NCBI RefSeq assembly: GCF_014203855.1
Contig: NZ_JACHJV010000002.1
Coordinates: 124,001 to 188,000 of the forward strand
Source of the DNA: Kitasatospora kifunensis
Lineage (GTDB): Bacteria > Actinomycetota > Actinomycetes > Streptomycetales > Streptomycetaceae
DNA length: 64,000 nt
Reading direction: 5' to 3'
Position numbers and translations under genes: made by a program. Below, one piece after another: positions 33,024 through 41,499 of this stretch. Below the pieces are notes generated by a model, which was not told where the DNA came from, did not search any database, and saw only the letters and a program-made list of their open reading frames with translations. Each line of letters starts with the position of its first letter. Positions within the stretch are counted from its first letter, which is position 1.

Positions 33024-35360
33024 GTGGCAACGAGTTCCACTGCCACCGCCCCGCAGGCCACCGTCCACGGGCCGCAGGCCACCGTCTACGGCTACCCCCG
33101 TCAGGGCCCGAACCGGGAACTGAAGAAGGCGATCGAGGGCTACTGGGCCGGGCGCGTCAGCGCCTCGGCCCTGCACGACAGCGCGGCCGGGCTGCGCCGC
33201 GACACCTGGCAGCGCCTGGCCGACGCGGGCCTGACCGAGATCCCCACCGGTGACTTCTCGCTCTACGACCACGTGCTCGACACCACCGTCGCGGTCGGCG
33301 CGATCCCGGCCCGCCACCGCGCCGCCGTCGACGCCGACCCGCTGGACGGGTACTTCGCGATGGCCCGCGGCACCCAGGATGTCGCGCCACTGGAGATGAC
33401 CAAGTGGTTCGACACCAACTACCACTACCTCGTCCCCGAGTTGGGCCCGGACACGGCCTTCGCGGCGAACCCGGCCAAGGCCGTCGGCGAGCTGCGCGAA
33501 GCCCTCGCCCTGGGCCACCGCGCCCGCCCCGTGCTGCTCGGTCCGATCAGCTACCTGCTGCTCGCCAAGCCCGCGCCTGGCGTGGCCGAGGACTTCCAGC
33601 CGATCACCCTGCTCGACCGCCTACTGCCCGTCTACGCCCAACTCCTGACGGCCCTGCGCGCGGCCGGTGCCGAGTGGGTCCAACTCGACGAGCCCGTCCT
33701 GGTCCAGGACCGTACTCCGGCCGAACTGAACGCCACCGCACGGGCGTTGCGGGAGCTCGGCGCCCTCACCGAGCGCCCCAAGCTGCTGGTCGCGACCTAC
33801 TTCGACCGGGCAGGGGAGGCCCTCCCGGTGCTGGCCAAGGCCCCGATCGAGGGCGTCGGCCTGGACTTCACCGGTCCGGGCGCCGCCAACCTGGACGACC
33901 TCGCGGCCGTCGGCGGCCTGCCCGGCAAGCGCCTGGTAGCCGGCGTCGTGGACGGCCGCAACGTCTGGATCAACAACCTGGAGAGGTCGCTCGTCACGCT
34001 GGCCACCCTGCTCGGCCTGGCCGACCGGGTCGACGTCGCCGCCTCCTGCTCGCTGCTGCACGTCCCGCTCGACGCCGACCGCGAACGCGAGCTCGACCCC
34101 CAGGTCGCCCGCTGGTTCGCCTTCGCCCGGCAGAAGTCCGCCGAGATCACCATCCTGGCCCGCGGCCTGCGCGAGGGCGCCACCGCCATCACCGCCGAAC
34201 TCGCCGCCAACCGGGCCGACCTGGCCTCCCGGGCCGGCTCCGCCCTCACCCACGACCCTGCCGTCCGGGCGCGGACCGCAGCCGTGACCGAGGCCGACGC
34301 CCGCCGCGCCCAGCCCTACCCCGAGCGGGCCGCCGCCCAGCGCGCCCGGCTCGGCCTGCCGCTGCTGCCGACCACCACCATCGGCTCCTTCCCGCAGACC
34401 ACCGAACTGCGCACCGCCCGCGCCGACCTGCGCACCGGACGCATCGACTCCGACGCCTACCAGGAGCGGATGCGCGCCGAGGTCCGCGAGGTGATCGCCT
34501 ACCAGGAGGAGGCGGGCCTGGACGTGCTGGTGCACGGCGAGCCCGAACGCAACGACATGGTCCAGTACTTCGCCGAGCAGCTGACCGGCTACCTGGCCAC
34601 CCGGCACGGCTGGGTGCAGTCCTACGGCACCCGCTACGTGCGGCCCCCGGTGCTGGCCGGCGACATCTCCCGCCCGCACCCGATGACCACCCAATGGTTC
34701 CGCTACGCCCAGAGCCTGACGGACCGTCCGGTCAAGGGCATGCTCACCGGGCCGGTCACCATGCTTGCCTGGTCCTTCGTCCGCGACGACCAGCCGCTCG
34801 CCGACACCGCCCGCCAGGTCGCCCTCGCCCTGCGGGAGGAGGTCACCGACCTGGAGGCGGTCGGCGCCGCCGTCATCCAGGTCGACGAACCCGCGCTGCG
34901 CGAAACCCTCCCGCTGCGCGCCGCCGCCCGCCCGGCCTACCTGGACTGGGCCACCGAGGCGTTCCGCCTCACCACGTCCGGGGTCCGCGCGGACACCCAG
35001 ATCCACACCCACATGTGCTACGCCGAGTTCGGCGCCATCATGACCGCCATCGACGACCTCGACGCCGACGTCATCTCACTGGAGGCCGCCCGTTCGCACA
35101 TGCAGGTCGCGCACGAGCTGGCCGACGCCGGCTACCCGCGTGAGGTCGGCCCCGGCGTCTACGACATCCACTCGCCGCGCGTGCCGAGCACCGCGGAGGC
35201 CGCCGCGCTGCTCCGGGCCGCCCTGGCGGCCATCCCGGCGCAGCGGCTCTGGGTCAACCCCGACTGCGGCCTGAAGACCCGAGGTTGGCCCGAGACCCGG
35301 GCCTCGCTCGACCACCTGGTCGCCGCCGCCCGCGAGGTCCGCGCGGAGCTCGCCGGCTGA
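33024..35360 (+). CDS. metE: Cobalamin-independent methionine synthase
   Basis: 778 aa, full length. N-terminal TIM barrel (YGYPRQGPNRELKKAIEGYW, TKWFDTNYHYLVPEL) and catalytic barrel (LPTTTIGSFPQT, LVHGEPERNDMVQYF, RPPVLAGDISRP, VDEPALRETLPLR). Zinc ligands are in IHTHMCYAEF (His, Cys) and WVNPDCGLKTRGW (Cys). It methylates homocysteine with methyl-tetrahydrofolate. GTG start with AAGGAG upstream, 165 nt behind a cobalamin riboswitch. Residues 9-22 include a short duplication (QATVHGPQATVYG). Confidence 0.98.
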   Translation: MATSSTATAPQATVHGPQATVYGYPRQGPNRELKKAIEGYWAGRVSASALHDSAAGLRRDTWQRLADAGLTEIPTGDFSLYDHVLDTTVAVGAIPARHRAAVDADPLDGYFAMARGTQDVAPLEMTKWFDTNYHYLVPELGPDTAFAANPAKAVGELREALALGHRARPVLLGPISYLLLAKPAPGVAEDFQPITLLDRLLPVYAQLLTALRAAGAEWVQLDEPVLVQDRTPAELNATARALRELGALTERPKLLVATYFDRAGEALPVLAKAPIEGVGLDFTGPGAANLDDLAAVGGLPGKRLVAGVVDGRNVWINNLERSLVTLATLLGLADRVDVAASCSLLHVPLDADRERELDPQVARWFAFARQKSAEITILARGLREGATAITAELAANRADLASRAGSALTHDPAVRARTAAVTEADARRAQPYPERAAAQRARLGLPLLPTTTIGSFPQTTELRTARADLRTGRIDSDAYQERMRAEVREVIAYQEEAGLDVLVHGEPERNDMVQYFAEQLTGYLATRHGWVQSYGTRYVRPPVLAGDISRPHPMTTQWFRYAQSLTDRPVKGMLTGPVTMLAWSFVRDDQPLADTARQVALALREEVTDLEAVGAAVIQVDEPALRETLPLRAAARPAYLDWATEAFRLTTSGVRADTQIHTHMCYAEFGAIMTAIDDLDADVISLEAARSHMQVAHELADAGYPREVGPGVYDIHSPRVPSTAEAAALLRAALAAIPAQRLWVNPDCGLKTRGWPETRASLDHLVAAAREVRAELAG

Positions 35361-35370
35361 CCGCCGCTCG

Positions 35371-35397
35371 GCGGGCCGGGCACACCGCCCGGCCCGC
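35371..35397 (+). terminator. metE terminator
   Basis: GCGGGCCGGGC/GCCCGGCCCGC 11-bp stem, 5-nt loop, 11 bp after the stop codon; also serves the convergent monooxygenase gene. Confidence 0.85.
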
Positions 35398-35413
35398 CCG
35401 GCGTGACTCATGC

Positions 35414-36841
35414 TCAACTTGCTGCGGTACCGAACCACTTGGGTAGCTGGGCGAGCAGCTCCTGCTGGTCCTCACCGACCCACGCCACGTGGCCGTCCGG
35501 CCGCAGCAGCACCGCGGGCACGTCCAACTCCTCGCTGACGTCGACGACATGGTCGACCCGATCCGCCCAGCCGGCCACCGAGAGCCGGCCGGTCTGGTCG
35601 AGCAGCAGCCCGCGGCCGCCGTGCATCAGCTCGTAGAGGCGACCCTGCTTCAACTGCACGTCCCGCAGCCGCCGGCCGAGCAGTTCGTGGCCCTCGCCGA
35701 GGTCGTAGCGGACCCCGACCGCGGTGATCATCCCGGTCACGTACCGGTTCACCTCCTCGAAGTCCATCAGCTTCGAGAGCAGTTCGCGCAGCGCGGCCGC
35801 CCCCGGATCGGTCCCCAGCAGCGTGATCTGCGCGCGGGTGTTGGCCAGCACGGCGGCGCCCACCGGGTGCCGTTCGGCGTGGTAGCTGTCCAACAGCCCT
35901 TCCGGGGCCCAGCCGTTGACCGCGGCGGCCAGCTTCCAGCCGAGGTTGAACGCGTCCTGCACGCCGAGGTTGAGTCCCTGCCCGCCGGTCGGCGGGTGGA
36001 TGTGCGCCGCGTCGCCGGCCAGCAGCACCTGGCCGACCCGGTAGCGCTCGGCCTGCCGGGTGGCGTCGCCGAACCGGGAGAGCCAACGCGGCGAGTGCAC
36101 ACCGAAGTCGGTGCCCGCGACGGCCCGCAGCTGCTGCCTGAACTCCTCCAGGGTCGGCGCGGTCGTACGGTCCTCGGCCACCCCTTCGGCTGGCACGACG
36201 ACGCGGTACGTCCCGTCCTTGAGGGGCATGAGGCCGAACCGCAGTTGGGTCTTGCGGACCTCCGCGACGACGGCGGCGATCGTCGCCGGGTCCTCGGTCG
36301 CCTCCATCACACCCAGCAGCGTCTCGACCTTGGACGGCTCGCCGGGGAATCCGACGCCGAGCTGCTTGCGTACCAGGCTGCGGCCGCCGTCGCAGCCGAC
36401 GAGGTAGCGCGAGCGCAGCCGCGTGCCGTCCGCCAGCTCGACGCTCACCCCGTCCTCCTGCTGGCTCAGCCCGACCACTTCGCAGCCGCGCCGGATCTCG
36501 GTACCGAGTTCCAGGGCATGCTCGTTGAGCAGCCGCTCGGTGACCGGCTGCGGGGTGCTGAGGCCGTACGGGTGAGCCGTGTCGAGCCGCTCCGGCCACG
36601 ACGTGTGGATGCCGCCGAAGAAACCGCCGATGCTGAACTTCTCACTGACCGCGAGGAACCGGTCCAGCAGGCCGCGCTGGTCCATCAGTTCGATGCTGCG
36701 CGCGTGCAGGCCCTGCCCGCGGGACTCCCCGGTCGGCTCGGCCAACTTCTCCAGCACGACCACCTGCACGCCGTGCAGCCGCAACTCGCAGGCCAGCATC
36801 AAGCCGGTCGGTCCGCCGCCGACCACGATCACGTCAATCAT
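35414..36841 (-). CDS. rox: FAD-dependent monooxygenase, Rox-like (rifampin monooxygenase type)
   Basis: 475 aa, the length of Streptomyces Rox. Class A flavoprotein hydroxylase: MIDVIVVGGGPTGLMLACEL (FAD dinucleotide motif), YLVGCDGGRSLVRK (DG motif), LLAGDAAHIHPPTGGQGLNLGVQDAFNLGWKLA (GD motif), and a thioredoxin-like C-terminal domain. Rox hydroxylates rifampin and starts its breakdown. The assignment rests on overall similarity plus a rifamycin-associated element 120 bp upstream; related polyketide hydroxylases look alike. Confidence 0.82.
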   Translation of the reverse strand: MIDVIVVGGGPTGLMLACELRLHGVQVVVLEKLAEPTGESRGQGLHARSIELMDQRGLLDRFLAVSEKFSIGGFFGGIHTSWPERLDTAHPYGLSTPQPVTERLLNEHALELGTEIRRGCEVVGLSQQEDGVSVELADGTRLRSRYLVGCDGGRSLVRKQLGVGFPGEPSKVETLLGVMEATEDPATIAAVVAEVRKTQLRFGLMPLKDGTYRVVVPAEGVAEDRTTAPTLEEFRQQLRAVAGTDFGVHSPRWLSRFGDATRQAERYRVGQVLLAGDAAHIHPPTGGQGLNLGVQDAFNLGWKLAAAVNGWAPEGLLDSYHAERHPVGAAVLANTRAQITLLGTDPGAAALRELLSKLMDFEEVNRYVTGMITAVGVRYDLGEGHELLGRRLRDVQLKQGRLYELMHGGRGLLLDQTGRLSVAGWADRVDHVVDVSEELDVPAVLLRPDGHVAWVGEDQQELLAQLPKWFGTAAS

Positions 36842-36960
36842 CACAAACGCCCGTTCGCCGAGATTGGATTCCGGCCAGCCGCTCCGCGAGTCCCGCGCGG
36901 TTCGCGAATCCGTTGTTTCCGCAGGTCCTGGCCTTGGCCGACCATTCTGCGCCACCCCCA

Positions 36961-36980
36961 GGGCCTTGCCGCAAGCCCCC
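36961..36980 (-). promoter_or_regulatory. Rifamycin-associated element (RAE)
   Basis: Minus strand GGGGGCTTGCGGCAAGGCCC, an imperfect inverted repeat matching the published RAE found before rifamycin-inactivating genes (rph, rox, arr, helR) in actinobacteria. About 120 bp upstream of the monooxygenase start, in the correct orientation. Confidence 0.8.
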
Positions 36981-37345
36981 GGGTGCGGTATACGTTAGGA
37001 GTGGCAAGGAGTGGGTTGACCTCATTGCCTTCGCTTTCTGCCACCCGCGCGGTACCGAGTTCGTCGAGCCGCTCCAGGAACGCTCCCGTGACGGTGTCCC
37101 ACACCCGTCGCCGAGAGCCGGAACCAGGGTCACCAGCGCCCAGTCGATGAAGAGCAACTGGTAGGGCCTCCGGCGTCGGCCTGTAGGGGCGAAGGGCCCG
37201 AGGGGTGAGGACCGTGGCCTTCTCAATGTGGGGCTGTTGGACCGTACGGCCCTGCGGACCGCTCACGTCAGAATCATCTCCGGATCTTGGTGCGGGTCAG
37301 CGCCTTGGTCAGTCGTACTGACTCGTGTGGACAGGAGAGTGTGAG
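36981..37345. other. Intergenic stretch without recognisable gene
   Basis: Reading frames are open on both strands but no family, start signal or consistent codon bias was found. It contains the promoters of the monooxygenase (left) and the secreted inhibitor-like gene (right). Confidence 0.5.
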
Positions 37346-37996
37346 ATGTCTTCGGTGAAGTGGGGCCGGGCGGTCGTGGTGGGAGCGGTGGCGGCGATAG
37401 CTGTCGTACCGTCAGTCTCGGCAACGGCCGCCCCTTCTGATGAGACCGGTGCGTACGCCGGCATGACACAGGCCCAGGCACGGGCACGGCTGGATGCCGA
37501 CATCGCGCAGGCCCTGGCCCACAGAGCAGGGGGTGTGCGCACAGGTGCGAACGAGGTCGAATGGCAGGACGGCGAAGGCGGAAAGGCCGTCGAGGTGTTT
37601 CCCCTCCCGGCCTCGCTGGAGGCCCAGATGCCTGGCAAGCAGCCCCGGGAGGTGAGCTACCGGTTCGGTTGTCCGTACGGATGGACGCCAGGTAGCGCGT
37701 GGTACTGCTTCTACGAGAACAGCAACTTCAACGGCGTTGCGGAGAGCGGCCAGTCAGGGCCGGGCAACGGGCGGATGCTCAAGTGGAGCAACTGGCACGG
37801 CGTCACCGACCTCGGTGACTGGAACTTCCGCGACAAGGTCTCCTCCTGGGTCAACAAGACCTCCTACAAGATCGAGGTCGGTGACTACGCAGTCGCCCCG
37901 AACTACTACCGGCTGTGGATCGAGAACGGCAATCAGGCCATGGGGTACGTAGGTGATCAAGCCAACGACCGCGCGGACTTCTTCCGAATGGTGTGA
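37346..37996 (+). CDS. Secreted peptidase-inhibitor-like (I36/SMPI, crystallin-fold) protein
   Basis: 216 aa. Signal peptide MSSVKWGRAVVVGAVAAIAVV...ATA. The C-terminal 100 residues have FGCPYGWTPGSAWYCFYENSNFNG, a Greek-key beta-gamma-crystallin-like motif with paired Cys, and KVSSWVNKTSYKIEVGDYA, resembling Streptomyces metalloproteinase inhibitor family members. The middle has a helical GMTQAQARARLDADIAQAL segment. AGGAG precedes the ATG. Its stop overlaps the next gene's GTG. Inhibitor activity is inferred. Confidence 0.72.
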   Translation: MSSVKWGRAVVVGAVAAIAVVPSVSATAAPSDETGAYAGMTQAQARARLDADIAQALAHRAGGVRTGANEVEWQDGEGGKAVEVFPLPASLEAQMPGKQPREVSYRFGCPYGWTPGSAWYCFYENSNFNGVAESGQSGPGNGRMLKWSNWHGVTDLGDWNFRDKVSSWVNKTSYKIEVGDYAVAPNYYRLWIENGNQAMGYVGDQANDRADFFRMV

Positions 37997-38622
37997 CCAT
38001 GCCCGGCGCCCCCGAAGCCCGCTTCATCTCCAACCCGGACGTGCGGTTCCGGCAACTCAAGCTGTGGCACTTCGCTCTGCTCGGTGCCTGTTCTCTGGGC
38101 CTCAGCTGCCTGGGTCCCCTCGTACAGCCGGTTGCGCCCTGGTACGCGTTGTGGGCGTTCCTGGCGGCACTCGCCGCTCGTCGCCCCGAGTTCAACACCG
38201 TAGCCGCGGTCGGTTACGGCGCGGTGTGCCTGGCCACTGCCGCGGCCTGCTTCCTGCTCCCCGGCGCCCTGTTCGGGCAGATCATCCAGGGCTGGACGGC
38301 ACTTGCCTGGCTGGTCGCATTCGCCGCTGCGGGCGGGGCCGTGGCAGGAGCGATCGGTTACGGCGCGAGGACTCCGGCTTGCAAGGCAGTGGCGGTCGCC
38401 GCAGCGCAAGCCGCCTTCCTGGCGGAACCCGCTCTACGGTGGAACCAGTCGGGCTTCCCCGTTGCCCTGGGGCTGGGCTGTGCGGCGGTGATGCTGCTGC
38501 AAGTGCAGTTGACACAGCGCGACCGGCTACTGACCGGCGCCCTCACAGTGCCGTTCACCGTGGTTGCGCTCTCGCTCGTCCTCGCCGCCCCGCGACTGCT
38601 CACGAGCATCCCGGTGACGTGA
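37993..38622 (+). CDS. Integral membrane protein of unknown function
   Basis: 209 aa with six hydrophobic segments (LWHFALLGACSLGLSCLGPL, WYALWAFLAALAA, VGYGAVCLATAAACFLL, ALAWLVAFAAAGGAVAGAI, and two more). GTG at 37993 overlaps the TGA of the secreted gene; an ATG at 37999 is an alternative. No family recognised. Coupling suggests it acts with the secreted inhibitor-like protein, for example as an accessory or immunity-type membrane partner. Confidence 0.7.
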   Translation: MTMPGAPEARFISNPDVRFRQLKLWHFALLGACSLGLSCLGPLVQPVAPWYALWAFLAALAARRPEFNTVAAVGYGAVCLATAAACFLLPGALFGQIIQGWTALAWLVAFAAAGGAVAGAIGYGARTPACKAVAVAAAQAAFLAEPALRWNQSGFPVALGLGCAAVMLLQVQLTQRDRLLTGALTVPFTVVALSLVLAAPRLLTSIPVT

Positions 38623-38866
38623 TGTCGGGCAGCCATGAGTAGCGGAGCGCCAACCTTGCACCGGGCTGCTGCAAGCAACGATCCAGGTCGATGAGCGCTC
38701 CTCGTCGGCCGAGCACAGGCGTGAGATTGCGGGCTCCATACCTCATAGCGGCCCGCGTGGTGGGCTGGTAGCAGTTCTTTCGCCTCATCGAGTGACCATT
38801 GTGTGCTGGGGTGAGGCGATGGGAATGCAGTCCGGAGCATTGATCGCCAGAGATGGAGTGCCGGCT

Positions 38867-39079
38867 ATGAGCGACACCGAGACTGAGGACAAGACGATCT
38901 ATCAGGTCGTTGTCAACGAAGAGGAGCAGTACTCGATCTGGCCCACAGGCAGGGAACTGCCGCTCGGCTGGAAGACAGAGGGCAAGACCGGCACCAAGCA
39001 GGAGTGCATGGAGCACATCCGCGAGGTGTGGACGGACATGCGGCCCCTTTCGCTCCGCAGGGCAATGGGCGACGCATAA
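38867..39079 (+). CDS. Orphan MbtH-family protein
   Basis: 70 aa. YQVVVNEEEQYSIWPTGRELPLGWKTEGKTG with the invariant Ser and two Trp, then ECMEHIREVWTDMRPLSLRRAM, a full MbtH domain. MbtH proteins bind and activate NRPS adenylation domains. No NRPS gene is in the window, so it must serve one elsewhere or be left from a lost cluster. GGAG precedes the ATG. Confidence 0.92.
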   Translation: MSDTETEDKTIYQVVVNEEEQYSIWPTGRELPLGWKTEGKTGTKQECMEHIREVWTDMRPLSLRRAMGDA

Positions 39080-39270
39080 CGCACAGTCTGTTCAATAATC
39101 CGCCCCGGTACGGACCTTACAGAGCCCGTACCGGGGCGGAGTGCTGCTACCGAGATGCCAAGGAGCGCCGAACTGAGCGTGCTGGAATGCCCGTTGACGT
39201 CCAGCATGCCGGAACCGTCGGGGCGAAGACCACCGCCCTCACGGTCAGACGGCGGTCAGCGCCCGTCGGA

Positions 39271-39567
39271 TCACGGTGTTCGGGGCTTCCGATGCCTCCC
39301 AGAGCCCTGCCCAAGCGCCCTGGGCACTGGGCGCGATGGCGCAGGCTCCTTGGCCTCGGGGTGCAGGATGCGCCTCGCCTCTGCAAGGTCGCACACGAGT
39401 GCGTACGGCTCCCAGAGGTGCCCGTTCCACCGTTCGATGACCCGTGGGGCATTCGGGTTCACGTGTGCGCCCTTGGGGCCGTCGCCCGTGACGACTGGCG
39501 TGGCACGAAGCTTGCCGATCTTCGCGTCACGGCGCTCCACCCAGTCCGACAGCGGCTTGTCGTCCAT
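39271..39567 (-). CDS. DUF6087-like small hypothetical protein
   Basis: 98 aa: MDDKPLSDWVERRDAKIGKLRATP, GDGPKGAHVNPNAPRVIERWNG and YALVCDLAEARRILHP. This pattern (D-x-L-x-W-x-x-RR ... GAHV-P-APR-I-x-W-G) recurs in small Streptomyces proteins often found beside mobile or regulator genes. Function unknown. Confidence 0.65.
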   Translation of the reverse strand: MDDKPLSDWVERRDAKIGKLRATPVVTGDGPKGAHVNPNAPRVIERWNGHLWEPYALVCDLAEARRILHPEAKEPAPSRPVPRALGQGSGRHRKPRTP

Positions 39568-39710
39568 CCCTTGATCTTCGCAGGGAATCCCGGCCTTCAG
39601 GCCGAGCGGGAATGCGATCTTTGACCAGGAGGCGCGAAACGCCGGAGGTCGCTGCGTTGTCAGTGTGCTCCGCTACGGTGATTGCGTCGACCGGAAGGGG
39701 GTGGGCTGTG

Positions 39711-40931
39711 ATGATCCGTGCGTACAAGTTCCTGATGCGGCCCACCGTGGGGCAGGCTCAGGCGCTGGGCGAGATGTTGCGGGATCACTGCTCGCTCTAC
39801 AACGGGGCGCTGCAGGAACGCCGTGATGCCTATCGGCATGTGTCGAAGACCAGTGTCACGTACGGGATGCAGTCCGCGCAGCTCAAGGACATTCGGGTGT
39901 TCGACCCGCAGCAACAGGGCCGCTGGTCGTTCTCCAGTCAGCAGGCGACCCTCCGCCGTCTGGACAGGGCGTTCGCCGCGTTCTTCCGCCGGGTCAAGTC
40001 CGGTGGCACGCCCGGATACCCGCGCTTTCGCGGGGTGAGCTGGTTCGACATGGTGGAGTTCCCGAGGGACGGCGACGGCTGCCGATGGGACAGCACACCG
40101 CACGACCCCGTCACGCGCGTCCGGTTCCAGGGCGTCGGGCACGTCAAGGTCAACCAGCACCGTGCTGTTGTCGGCAGGGTGAAGACCGTCTCGGTCAAGC
40201 GGGAGGGTCGCAGGTGGTTCGTCGTGGTGACCGCCGAGCGGGAGCGACCGGAGCCGCTGCCCTCGACCGGCAGGGTGGTCGGGATCGACCTGGGCATCGC
40301 CAACTTCCTGGCCGACTCGGGTGGCGGCTTTGTTCCCAACCCTCGCCACGGACAGACTGCCGCGGCGAGGCTCGAAGCCGCTCAGCAGGCCCTGTCCCGG
40401 TTCCCGTGGGTGCGTCGGGACAAGCGCGGCCGTAACCACCAGCGCGCGGTGGAGAAGGTCGCTGCCCTGTACGGGAAGGTCCGCCGCCAGCGGCTCGACC
40501 ATGCCCACAAGACCGCTCTTGACCTGGTGCGTGCGCACGACTTCATCGCGCACGAGGACCTGAAGATCCGCAACATGACTCGCACACCCGCGCCGAACCC
40601 CGACCCCGATCAGCCGGGGGCCTTCCTGCCCAACGGCGCGGCGGCCAAAGCCGGCCTGAACAAGTCGATCAACGATGCCGGTTGGGGGGTGTTCCTGACG
40701 ATCCTGCACGCCAAGGCTGAGAGCGCCGGGCGGGAAGTGGTCGCCGTGGATCCCCGCAACACCTCCCGCACCTGCCCGCGCCCCGAGTGCGGACACGTTG
40801 CCAGGGAGAACCGGCCCACCCAGGAGAAGTTCCACTGCCGGTCCTGCGGCCACACCGCGCACGCGGACACCGTGGCAGCAGTCAACGTTCTACGGGCCGG
40901 GCTGGTCCGTCGCAAGGCCAACCCGGCCTAG
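39711..40931 (+). CDS. tnpB: TnpB RNA-guided nuclease (IS200/IS605, IS1341 type)
   Basis: 406 aa from the ATG at 39711 (GGAAGGGGG upstream). N-terminal helix-turn-helix and WED-like parts, then RuvC: D193 in GIDLGIANFLAD, E282 in AHEDLKIRNM, D386 in AHADTVAAVN, with zinc finger C355/C360 and C376/C379 between them. All catalytic residues are kept, so it should be active. No tnpA transposase is present. The stop codon runs directly into the omegaRNA/right-end hairpin. Confidence 0.95.
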   Translation: MIRAYKFLMRPTVGQAQALGEMLRDHCSLYNGALQERRDAYRHVSKTSVTYGMQSAQLKDIRVFDPQQQGRWSFSSQQATLRRLDRAFAAFFRRVKSGGTPGYPRFRGVSWFDMVEFPRDGDGCRWDSTPHDPVTRVRFQGVGHVKVNQHRAVVGRVKTVSVKREGRRWFVVVTAERERPEPLPSTGRVVGIDLGIANFLADSGGGFVPNPRHGQTAAARLEAAQQALSRFPWVRRDKRGRNHQRAVEKVAALYGKVRRQRLDHAHKTALDLVRAHDFIAHEDLKIRNMTRTPAPNPDPDQPGAFLPNGAAAKAGLNKSINDAGWGVFLTILHAKAESAGREVVAVDPRNTSRTCPRPECGHVARENRPTQEKFHCRSCGHTAHADTVAAVNVLRAGLVRRKANPA

Positions 40932-40967
40932 CGAGAAGCCCCCGGCTTCATCCGGGGGAGGAGTCAC
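40932..40967 (+). ncRNA. 3' end of TnpB omegaRNA / right end of the element
   Basis: GAAG then CCCCCGG-cttcat-CCGGGGG then AGGAGTCAC, the conserved terminal hairpin and tag of IS1341-type omegaRNAs. Bases from 40968 (CGTGCTGTTCCTTACG...) would be the guide. The scaffold probably begins inside tnpB. The left end was not located; TTGAC at 39621 and TTGAT at 39571 are candidate target-adjacent motifs. Confidence 0.75.
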
Positions 40968-40984
40968 CGTGCTGTTCCTTACGT

Positions 40985-41165
40985 TAAGAACAGCTCCCTG
41001 GGCAGGGTAGCGGCCTTCGGCCCAGGGGCGGGGCCGGACCTCGACGGCCTGGCCGACACGGTCGCGGAACACGCCGAGCTGCGTGCGAGGGCCGACGGTG
41101 ACCGTGGCGTGCGGGAGGCGCACGGCGGTCGGGTACGGTGCGAGTCGGCTGACACCTCACGGGCG
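40985..41165 (-). pseudogene. Remnant of an ATP-grasp-modified RiPP precursor
   Basis: Minus-strand frame reads ARP-stop-GVSRLAPYPTAVRLPHATVTVG then PRTQLGVFRDRVGQAVEV, matching the core of Streptomyces ATP-grasp RiPP precursors (normally RPWGxSRLAPYP...GxPVEMGKHGT). The Trp codon is now TGA, no start codon is left, and the C-terminal repeat after VE is lost near the TnpB right end. No partner ATP-grasp/methyltransferase pair is adjacent. Confidence 0.6.
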
Positions 41166-41244
41166 GGCGATGGGTGAGCTTCGCAGTGGTGACAGTCTTG
41201 GTCAAGATGCTCTCCTCTGATCATCAGTACATCACTCCCGGGCC

Positions 41245-41499
41245 GTGTGGATCACCGCCCACTACGATCAGGCTGAACTCGACTCCCTAGGACTCGCCGC
41301 TCACCTGTCTCTCGGCCGATACGAGGAGGCGGAGGCCCACGCGCGCCGCAGCCTCGCCCAACTTCGCCCCCATATGAAGCGCAGCAGCGCGATCACCGGT
41401 GCCCGTCTGGCCCGTGCTCAGCTCGGCATGGCGGGCGACAGCGAGCAAGCTGGCGTATGGGACCAGTACACCCACGACACCCAGAGGACCATCACGTGA
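41245..41499 (+). pseudogene. C-terminal fragment of an XRE/TPR regulator
   Basis: ITAHYDQAELDSLGLAAHLSLGRYEEAEAHARRSLAQLRPH...TGARLARAQLGM resembles the TPR-like C-terminal half of Streptomyces helix-turn-helix regulators; the DNA-binding part is missing. Its TGA overlaps the GTG of the acetyltransferase (GTGA), so the ancestral gene pair is still visible. Confidence 0.65.

Noticed and set aside
36841..37266. Minus-strand ORFs upstream of the monooxygenase
   Set aside because: No family, inconsistent codon bias, and they overlap the RAE promoter region.
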